Assembly (NCBI GenBank): GCA_963681505.1
Contig: OY811992.1
Coordinates: forward strand, 1,097,884-1,161,883
Length of the DNA stretch: 64,000 bases
Direction of reading: 5' to 3'
Source: Eunapius fragilis
Lineage: Eukaryota > Porifera > Demospongiae > Spongillida > Spongillidae
The notes under the pieces were generated by a model, which saw only the letters and a list, made by a program, of their open reading frames with translations, did not search any database and was not told the DNA's origin. A program made the position numbers and the translations under genes. Shown piece by piece: positions 39,966-64,000 of this stretch. How positions within the stretch are numbered: position 1 is the first letter of the stretch; each line of letters begins with the position of its first letter.

Positions 39966-41877
39966 ACGTCCTAGCAGCCTCAGGTATGTGCCTCTCTCCG
40001 CTGCCCTCTGTCTTCTCATAGTTATCTCTCCCAAGGGAAACAGTGGAAGCGTTGGTCTTGTCAGATGTTTCCGACGGTCTCTTGCCGCTCTTAGTCCCTT
40101 CACTATACTGATCAGTGGCAGGTCCAGCCACCTCATTTGAGGCCCAGTCGTCATGGTCATCTGGTGTGTAGCGACCATTGCTGGACAAAGAGGTGTCATT
40201 CGTGGAGGTGTGGGCTTGGTCAGACGCTGTATTGTTGAGGGGGACATATGCCGTGTCTTGCTTGGTACTGGAACTGGTCATCAGTGCGCACAGTTGATCT
40301 GGTGCATAGGGCTTCAAAGGAAGGTAGAGTAAAGTGTGTGTGGTATGTTACATGCGTTGTGTGGTATGTTACGTGTGTGTGTGTGTGTGTTATGTGTGTG
40401 TTGTATGGTATGTGTGTGCACATGTGTTGTGTGACGTGTGTACATGTGTGTGTATGTGTATGTATGTACACATTGTCAACACAGCTAGTAGTCCATAAAA
40501 GCCATACATAAGACACCCCTTAAGCCATTCATATACTGGTCACTTGAATGGCTAATAAATTGAATTGGTACAAAGTGTGCAACCTGTTACCTTTAATAAG
40601 TGCAAGCCATGTCACGATGCACCCTCCCCCCCTTGCACCAACTCCCATGGCTATCACCCTCCCCCCCCTTGCACCAACTCCCCATGGCTACTATCACACA
40701 CAGTAAGTGTGGCTTACATAGTTCAGTAGTGCGTTTTGCCAAACTTTGAACAGATTGTGGTACACTTTGTCACGGTAAATGAAACTGGTGAACACATACT
40801 GGGGACAGATGGGGTAGTGTGTGCATATTCATCGTTAGCCACGATGAAAGAGAATACAGCCACCATAAGGTCACCTTCTTGTCCTTAACATTTATGGTGA
40901 TGCCATTGGGTATCAACTTGGCTGTTTTGCACTGCACAATGGCTGTGATCTCTGTACATCTCAAACATACCTGTGAATGGGGTAAGCTGTTTTTAAAAAA
41001 TGCCCCAATGCTTTCTTGGTACTCGGGTCGAAATCATTATTTAACACCTTTTAAACCTGACCCCAACCAGGCCAAGCTTGAGGTCTGTATAATGCATATT
41101 ATGTGTCGTATTATTTATATATTAATGGTGTGGGCCAGTATTATCATTAAATACCTTCGTTTCCCAGCCAAGTATATTGGAATAGAAACAGAAGCACGTG
41201 GCAGTCACGTAAAGGTGCCCCTGGACTAGAATATCCCGCTGCCACGCGCAGCAGTAACCTGGAAAAGAAAAAGAAAAAAAGGGCGAAGTTATACACGTTT
41301 GTTCCGACATGTTTAACGCACTTTTGAGTAGCTTTGTGTTCGTGTCCGTGTCTTGCTCTAGACACTTCCGCAGCTCCACCTCAGCTCGACCTGGCTTTTC
41401 GAGCGAGCCCAGTGCTGCCTTCCTGTTTACAGCGCCCTTAGGAGACAACTAAAATCATACACCTGCGTTTTTTCTTCACACTTGTCAGAACCTTTAATAA
41501 ACACGTCGCTTTCCACATCTGCTAACTCGCGCTATCGGGGTAATGTCACGGGCGACGGTTTATTTTAGTACCCATGTGAATGATCCCCCCCCCCCCGGCA
41601 AAGCTTCAAGGAGGTTTATGCCCGAGTAATGAAAATAACAACATTCTCTCGAGCATGACACAGAGGACCTAGGGGTGGTAGGGTGGACCTAGCAGATTCT
41701 GCACTCATATCATGTCAAACTAAGGACCGCTCTTTTACTACGGGGGTAAAAAATAAAAATAAAACAATAACAAGAAAAAAAAAAAAGACGTAGGATTGGC
41801 CAAGCATTAACACGAAGGCGACCAGCTGAGTTAGCACTCACCGTGTTTCCCCCTGGACCAGCCAGCACAGCAAGCAT
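39966..41877 (-). CDS. GRAM-domain protein (Aster/GRAMD family), 3' end unresolved
   Basis: Exons 41877-41842, 41448-41322, 41258-41155, 40970-40875, 40798-40718 and 40311-39966, phases consistent. Residues about 50-150 form a GRAM domain: CCAWQRDILVQGHLYVTATC, FCFYSNILGWETK, ITAIVQCKTAKLIPNGITI and YVFTSFIYRDKVYHNLFKVW, very close to the vertebrate GRAMD1/GRAMD2 signature (QRDIL.QG.LY; CFYSNI..WET). Aster proteins bind acidic lipids at ER-plasma membrane contacts, and GRAMD1 members move cholesterol with a VASt domain. Here the GRAM domain is followed by a 115-residue Ser/Thr-rich linker that ends at a good donor (ACGT|GTAAGC). Neither a VASt domain nor a clear membrane anchor was found downstream, so whether it is GRAMD1- or GRAMD2-like is open. 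Confidence 0.85.
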
Positions 41878-42149
41878 TACTGTACGAAAAAAGAAAATAC
41901 ACCAACTTCAATCTGATGACCGAAGTATCAGACTACTAAATAGTATGTCATGACGCAATTTTAATATCCGTACGACGTAATTTATACATACGTAATGTTA
42001 AATATGCAGGATAAACCCTACATGTTCTGTTATGCTTTGATCTTAATAAAGGAATGCATACATGTAAATTTATTTCCTCCGTTCCAGTCCTTTCCCAACT
42101 AGTTTATCCATAACCCTCTGTTTATCACAATTCTTATAGTGCAGTAGGT

Positions 42150-42212
42150 GTGGCTAGTGATGTAATGTTTAGTTGCCGCCATTTTGGAGGACCAGCTCTC
42201 GTTTTTGGAATG
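42150..42212 (+). promoter_or_regulatory. YY1-like promoter motif and ATG-only first exon of an unresolved gene
   Basis: The sequence gccgccattttggagg at about 42176 matches the YY1 consensus (CCGCCATNTT) that is common at starts of animal housekeeping genes. An ATG at 42210 is followed directly by GTGAGT, the same ATG-only first exon layout as RPS17. It is divergent from the GRAM gene (start 41877). No downstream exon could be recognised. Confidence 0.4.
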
Positions 42213-43665
42213 GTGAGTTTTTGTGCCTTAACTTGTCAAGATCTCTCCGCTTTCCTTCAGAGTCATGCATAGATACAGAATAGCCAGGCAAAAGCCTTTC
42301 ATCCTTTGTTGAGTTCAATGCATATGCCATTCAATTGTACAAGGCCCTCCAAAATGGCGACTGTTTATAATAAATTATTAACTGCAAAGTGTCTATTTAG
42401 CCAGTAGTCTAGTACTAGAAGGGTATCAGTGAAGAAGGCATAATACAGCTCACCTGCACATATGATTTGTCACAAGAACTGCCTAGGGTTATTTTAGAGA
42501 CAGACCTGCATTCTAATTAATGAGCAATGTCCTATCCTCCATAAAAAATGTGAAAATAGGTTTTTGTCTCATTTTCCTTTCTCCAAAACCTTGTTCCCTT
42601 TTTGCCTCCAATTCCTATATCCCACCAACATTCTCATCAGAAAATATTTTTCTTTACTTGTTTCCACTAATAATTAAGCCAACAGGGTGTGATTTCACAC
42701 ATACACACACATACAAACACTAGACACAAATACTAACCATACTCTTGGTGACATCAAATGGACCTATATATGGTGCTTACAGCCTCAAGAATTAGTCAAG
42801 ACACTCGAAAATGACCCTGGGGGGTGAATGATAACTACAATCATTTCCAAGACTTTACTGACCTGTTCTGTCAATTCTGGGGAGAACTAATTTCAATAGT
42901 AAGGCCAGAAAATTGGTGTCAGTGTCTTTAATAATGTCATAGCCATAAGCTCAACCCCTTTTGCTAAGGATCATAAATATATAAACGAACTGCTCATTAA
43001 CTATTCTGCAGGAAGAGGTGAAGCCCTTTTGACATAGTGAAGTATAATTATGCTGTCATACCTGACTCTGCCATCCAGACTTAGGAATGATAAATGATAC
43101 ACAGAAGCCAGAGGGATTGAAACAGAATCAATCTGGTAGTTTGTAAATTTCTGCTGCACCAATAGAATTTTAAAAAACTTTCCAAGTAGATTCCAGGTAG
43201 TTCCAGGAATATCTTGAATTACATGATGTATGCAGTGATGTATAAGTGGAGGGGCATCAATTTGATCCCAATGAGGTTGTGAGGGGGTTAATATTTATAT
43301 TTTACTTGTGTAGTCTGGGTCAGGTGAGCAGGTGAGCTGAAAGGTTGGTGGGGTGATGTCCAACATACCACATGTACAATATACCATAGATAGTAGGGGA
43401 AGGGGGAGGGAGTTGGTGACATTGTACCCAAAGAAGGCTAGCAATAGAGAAAGTGAAGTCGTGAAGAGAAGGCAGGATGGCCTGGACAGTGATTGGTGGG
43501 TGGGGCCGAAATACTGCCCTGTTGAAAAATAAAAACTGACGAGAAAGCCATGCAGGTGATGGTGCATGGCTGTGGCTCAACCCCTTATCTCCTCCTTCCC
43601 CTCCTCCCTTCAAAATACATCAAATATATTATCAAGTTTCCTGTGATAACTGTCAGCTGTTACAG
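42213..43665. other. Region without a supported gene
   Basis: AT-rich. A possible minus-strand exon following the acceptor TTCAACAG at about 43520 is open (AVFRPHPPITVQ... or, in another frame, a hydrophobic stretch) but has no recognisable family and no confirmed partner exon. Confidence 0.4.
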
Positions 43666-43941
43666 ACACATTAACATAAAAATTCCCCCCCCCCCCCCCA
43701 CTCATTGGTCATCTCTGGTGTGTCCAAAATAGGAGGGATGGGGAGGAGGATAGGGGAGAGGAGGTGGAGCAAGGGAGGAAATGATTGGGGGACAAGATTC
43801 AGATCTAGAGTATGTGTAGGACCATCTTCTGTACAATTGGAGCACCAGTGGATCCCAAGGGACAAGCCTTAAGTCGTGACCAATTTCTCAAGCCCACTAT
43901 TATCTCTGGCGTAACCAAGCGATATGTGTGTTTTTAGCAAC

Positions 43942-44135
43942 CTGTAGTGCGGTCAACAACGACGCGCTTGTGGGTTTCTCTGGTACCGCCGAGGGAGATA
44001 TCACTAATCTCACAGTGAGCAATTTTACATCCATATGAGGTTTCTATCGGCGACCAGTTCAGATTTCCACATGTGATCTGTGCCATTCAAAACTTTACCA
44101 CAAGCAGTTACCGTCGGAATGTCTCCATTATTCAT
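43942..44135 (-). CDS. Unrecognised gene, 5' exons (Cys-containing domain)
   Basis: Exon 1 at 44135-44112 (MNNGDIPT) joins in phase across a 34-bp intron (GTAACT...GGCACAG) to exon 2 at 44077-43942, which reads ITCGNLNWSPIETSYGCKIA, HCEISDISLGGTRETHK and RVVVDRTTG. A possible third exon starts at 43867 (LSLGIHWCSNCTEDG). The spacing of Cys and His and the sharp non-repeat composition suggest real coding sequence, but I cannot name the family. It is divergent from the START-domain gene, 232 bp between start codons. Confidence 0.45.
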
Positions 44136-44367
44136 AGTACTTCGATAACAGACCTGTTTATTGGTGTTAATTGGCCAATTATATCTATAACTCTATGTCA
44201 GTACCAATTAATCTAATCAAATGCGTTGTATACGGCGCCTGTCCTGCCACAAAATGGAATGGGCATATCGCAATCACGCCATATAAATGAATACTAACTA
44301 TTAATAATGTGTTTATTCAATTTTGAGTTCGGTTTTCCGGTACTTTGCTTACGTTACTACTACAGCG

Positions 44368-45819
44368 ATGGAAGACTCCAATTACATCAGCCTTGTCGAA
44401 GAGACAAAACTGGCCGTCATGCAGTACGCCGAAGAAGAATGGCCTTTCCTCAAGCAATCTGTATGTTAAAATACAATGAGCGAATTTAAGAGGGATTTAC
44501 ATAGGAAAGTTTGTTGCAATAGAGCGGAGTGGAGATAACGAGCACACATATTCCAGGGAGCCCAGTACGTGTGTAAGCCCCACCTCTTGTGTAAAGAATA
44601 CATCCCATCGAAGCAGGCATTCTCTCCCACATTTGGGGCGTGACGCGTGCTTTGCAGATACAAGGCGGTAGGCGAAGTGAACGCCCCTCCTGCTGTGGTG
44701 TTTGACTACGCTGCCCCTCCGGGGTTTGGCACCATTCGCGAGAAATGGGATCAGACCGTTAGGGTAGGCAAGATGGTGTACTACATGTTATGGGGTCCGG
44801 ATGCGGAGTTTATATTATATGATCCGGCTCCTCCCCCCCCCCCCCCCCCCCCCCTTCCTTTCATTCATAGAGATGGGAGATTATGAAGACTGTTACCGAG
44901 GTAAATACAGCTTGCGGGCGCAGTATTTAATGCATGCGGCGCGGGCTCTTACGTATACGTCGACCGACGGTACCACGGGGGGGGGGGGGGGGGGTGGGGA
45001 AATTTTGATTTTACAGATAATTGAGCACACCTGCATAAGAGTACTGTTCAGTCATGTGATGGTTTTACAAGTGATTCTAAAGCATTTACGAAATCAAAGG
45101 ATTGATTCGTGGTCCTTTTTTCCCCCTGTGTATATCAGTACCAATCCACACAATACATCACTTTATTGGAAAATGGTGCACGTGAGCCATAAACTCTCCC
45201 CCCCCCCCCCAACCATTATCAGAACATTAAAGTGCTTCGCAGTGAGTCATTCAGCGCAGCCATGGGACTGATATCGCCAAGGGACTTCATTGATGTCGTG
45301 ATGGCTCAACGAAATGATGACCTTAGCTTCACATGTGGTTTGTACATATCCCCCTCCCTCCCCTCCCCTCCACTCACCTGCCCTTCTCTCTGTCAGGAAG
45401 AGGAGTGGATTATCCTCACCCAGAAGATCCTAGCTATGTGCGAGGCATGAACCACCCTAGTGGCATGCTGTGCTTTGCAGCAAAGGGGTAAGAGCCCACA
45501 ATATATAGCTACATATACTGCCTGCATCTACGTAGCTCTTGTCACTATACCAATACACATACATGCATGTGCACTAACTGTTGTGTAGATGTACATGCAT
45601 GTATGTGTGTGTACACGTATGTATGTAAAAGCCTGCATAAACATTTATACCCAAATGTATATGTGCAGGAAGCCTGGAACCAGCCGTATGGTGTTACTGG
45701 TACAGACAGACCCCAAAGGTTCAATTCCTCACAAGTTGATCGAGTCAGCGGTACCCTCTGTCCAGATTCAGTTCTTCACACAACTTCGGAAAGCATTAAA
45801 GGACGTGCATAAAAGATAG
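44368..45819 (+). CDS. START-domain lipid-transfer protein, STARD5-like
   Basis: Exons 44368-44460, 44557-44639, 44658-44763, 44871-44900, 45017-45040, 45223-45337, 45397-45487 and 45669-45819; about 230 residues, so the protein is little more than one START domain. Key blocks: YKAVGEVNAPPAVVFDY, IREKWDQTV, FSAAMGLISPRDFIDVVMAQ, YVRGMNHPSGMLCFAAKG, RMVLLVQTDPKGSIPHKLIE and a final amphipathic helix FFTQLRKALKDVHKR. LISPRDF and RGMNHPSG are hallmarks of the STARD4/5/6 group, which bind sterol or bile acids in the cytosol. Between exons 2 and 3 only 18 bp (gtgacg...ttgcag) can be removed to keep frame, and it contains a TGA; an alternative short exon 2 (44557-44570) is possible. Poly-C runs precede the acceptors at 44871 and 45223. 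Confidence 0.88.
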
Positions 45820-45886
45820 GTAGCTTGTTCAAAGAGTATATGGTTGAAAGGCAGATTGAATGGTTGCGTGCATGCATTCATGTGAG

Positions 45887-46645
45887 TCAAACTGTTCGTG
45901 AGTGAGTCCTTTTAACTCTCTGTATCATGTAGTTGGCAATATTACCATCACATGACCAGACACTGCAATATCCAGGAAGAGGTGGCGTACAGCCTGCGAT
46001 GAAAGTTTGACAGGCACATCAGTATAGTAAATATAAAGCCACACATGTATCAGTGCATGCCAGCACGCTTGCATGCGGGCTTTTACACACTCTGTGAGTT
46101 GTGGGTGCTTACCTCTGGAGGGAGAAGGAAATGTCCAAAGTGGTTCCTCTGGTAAACGTCTTTGCAGCCTAAGCTCCTCGTCTTTGACCCTTTTCCAGCT
46201 CTGAAAACTCTCGGACGCCTTCTTCCGCTGCTCGCGCCGTTCTGCAGCTTTCAAGCACTCCGTCTCTTTTTCCTTCATCCTCTCCTTCATCAAAATGGCA
46301 TCCTGCTCTTGTCTTTCTTTCGTCCACCTCAGGTAAGCTTGTCTGGAGATCGATCTCCTTTGTTCTCGCTCTTCCATCTCCTCCTGTCGTGCTCTAATTT
46401 CTTTCGCTCGCTTCTCCTGTTAGCCCACGCAATTGATGCGGGGGTGCAACATATAACGCTCGCCTCGGGGCCATAGCCTCACACAAACGGACTAGGCTCA
46501 CTCGCTGCTCTTCCCTTTTCTTCTCGAGCCACGCCTCGAACGCCTGTTGCCTCTTCTCCGCACCTTGCAACGTGGCCTCATCGTCACGCGGCTTGCTACC
46601 ACTGGTCTTCACTGCGGACACTGCACCGTTCAAGAGGAATATCAA
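45887..46645 (-). CDS. Coiled-coil protein, CCDC34/CCDC181-like (5' end unresolved)
   Basis: Exons, 5' to 3': about 46645-46502, 46416-46113 and 45993-45887 with consistent phase. The protein is highly charged, with repeated W-centred helical units: AFEAWLEKKREEQR, AYLRWTKERQEQD and SFQSWKRVKDEELR. This pattern is typical of flagellum/cilium-associated coiled-coil proteins such as CCDC34, CCDC181 or MAP9. The tail reads PPLPGYCSVWSCDGNIANYM, then IQRVKR, a compact non-coil end. No ATG begins the first mapped exon, so an upstream coding exon is likely, perhaps within the 190 bp before the divergent PDZ gene. Confidence 0.65.
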
Positions 46646-46832
46646 GCCACTATTAGAAGGTAGCGTGATGCTTACTTATTGCATTTTGAGTACAAGCGCA
46701 GTCTGTCAAGCGTCCGATAAATTATATTCAGAACTCAAAAGTTTTTGAACGTAAAGGGGGTGGGGCTCGCTAAATCTGGAGGCTTCGGGCGCTCATTTCC
46801 CTACACACTGCAAAAGGTTTCAAGCCACAGCG

Positions 46833-63258
<16,426 letters not shown>

Positions 63259-63373
63259 TCCAGCAGACAGCTACCCCATGAACCATAAATGCCCTCTCCA
63301 CACATAGCACATGCACATCACACACGTACATACATACACCATTTGCACCAAAATGAAACCTTCATTTCATGTT
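63259..63373. other. Convergent intergenic gap
   Basis: About 115 bp between the PDZ gene stop and the stop of the next minus-strand gene. No AATAAA signal is evident in this short stretch. Confidence 0.5.
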
Positions 63374-63565
63374 TCAAGCTAACTGTTCTAGTTTTTCAAG
63401 TCTTCCATTAGTCCTCTTGACTATCTGGTAGATGTCAAGGGCCTCACCCGATGGGATGCCATGTCCCTCCTTCAGTCCAAGAGGGTTGGAGGGTGTCCTG
63501 CAATCCATTGCCACCTCTTTCCTTAGTATCGTGTCCACGTCCACCGCACTAAAGAAAGCAACTGA
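63374..63565 (-). CDS. Last exon of an unidentified gene (partial)
   Basis: Open from an acceptor (CCTCCCCAG|TCA, pyrimidine-rich) to TGA, 63 codons, phase 0. Sequence [60 protein letters not shown]. It looks like globular conserved coding sequence ending in a short helix, but I do not recognise the family. Upstream exons would lie beyond 63.6 kb, mostly outside the window. Confidence 0.55.
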   Translation of the reverse strand, partial: SVAFFSAVDVDTILRKEVAMDCRTPSNPLGLKEGHGIPSGEALDIYQIVKRTNGRLEKLEQLA

Positions 63566-64000
63566 CTGGGGAGGAGGTCCAAATGTTATTAAGTGCAGTG
63601 GTATGAGGAAGGCACAGTTTATTAAGTGTGGAGGCATGGCTTATTAAGTGTGGAGAAGGCGCAATTTATTATGCAGGTGTGTGGGTTCAGTTGATCTATT
63701 TCCAAGTCTCATGATACACAACTCAACTTTTTATTTTCTGAGATTGCAAAATCCTCATAAATAGAGTATCATACACAAATCCAGATTGCCCATCATGGAG
63801 CACGAAGAACTGATTAAAAAAAAAATACTAGTTGTACATTTATTTAAATACAAGCATGCATCCCATCTGTTCGCTTGTCCTGTGATGGACGCTTCATACT
63901 GTCTATTTCAGAACTGTTTCATTATGCACGGATGTACTAATACTCATAGCATATTGCACCACTGACAAGATGCCCTTTTGGTCTGTGAATGTGTACTGTG
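63566..64000. other. Intron or flank, nothing recognised
   Basis: AT-rich, with a triplicated ttattaagtgtggag-like motif at about 63590-63655. No exon could be supported. Confidence 0.5.

Overview
The window is nuclear DNA of an animal. Genes are split by GT-AG introns, often only 34-150 bp long. The proteins include metazoan families: DOK adaptor, MESD, DONSON, DCAF12, NPHP1, a Bcl-2 relative, an Aster/GRAMD protein and a giant multi-PDZ scaffold. Intergenic gaps are short, many genes are divergent pairs with tiny introns, and simple repeats are everywhere. This fits a compact early-branching metazoan, most likely a sponge; that placement is inference. No bacterial operon, phage, CRISPR array, rRNA or tRNA was seen.

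Layout. 0.5-8.9 kb is a dense cluster: DOK-like, MESD, DCAF12 (all minus), RPS17 (plus, divergent from DCAF12) and DONSON (minus). 10.2-10.8 kb is a Bcl-2 family gene (minus). 10.9-26.3 kb is the 29-exon RNA helicase gene DHX34 (minus), whose introns are swollen by minisatellites. 26.7-28.2 kb holds a decayed hAT-type transposon fragment and short duplications. 28.5-38.5 kb is nephrocystin-1 NPHP1 (plus, 19 exons), again with a different minisatellite in almost every large intron. 38.6-39.3 kb has two very small putative genes. 40.0-41.9 kb is a GRAM-domain gene (minus), 43.9-44.1 kb an unrecognised minus-strand gene, 44.4-45.8 kb a STARD5-like START-domain gene (plus), and 45.9-46.6 kb a coiled-coil gene (minus). 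46.8-63.3 kb is one plus-strand gene of 24 exons coding for about 3,625 residues with about 16 PDZ domains. 63.4-63.6 kb is the last exon of an unidentified minus-strand gene running off the window.

Exon models were built by hand by joining homologous blocks at GT/AG sites with matching phase. Reading phase closes exactly across MESD, DCAF12, RPS17, DONSON, the Bcl-2 gene, DHX34, NPHP1, STARD5-like and the PDZ gene, which supports most boundaries.

The most unusual features are in the PDZ gene. A block of PDZ-PDZ-PDZ-proline repeat has been duplicated in tandem. All five copies of one PDZ type carry an intron whose 5' splice site is the first GT of a (GT)n microsatellite. Second-half exons of another PDZ pair are identical while their first halves have diverged. 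Two transposon-like inverted-repeat elements sit in its introns. Across the window, simple repeats repeatedly supply splice signals: GT runs as donors, CA runs and poly-C runs next to acceptors, and minisatellite edges as acceptors.
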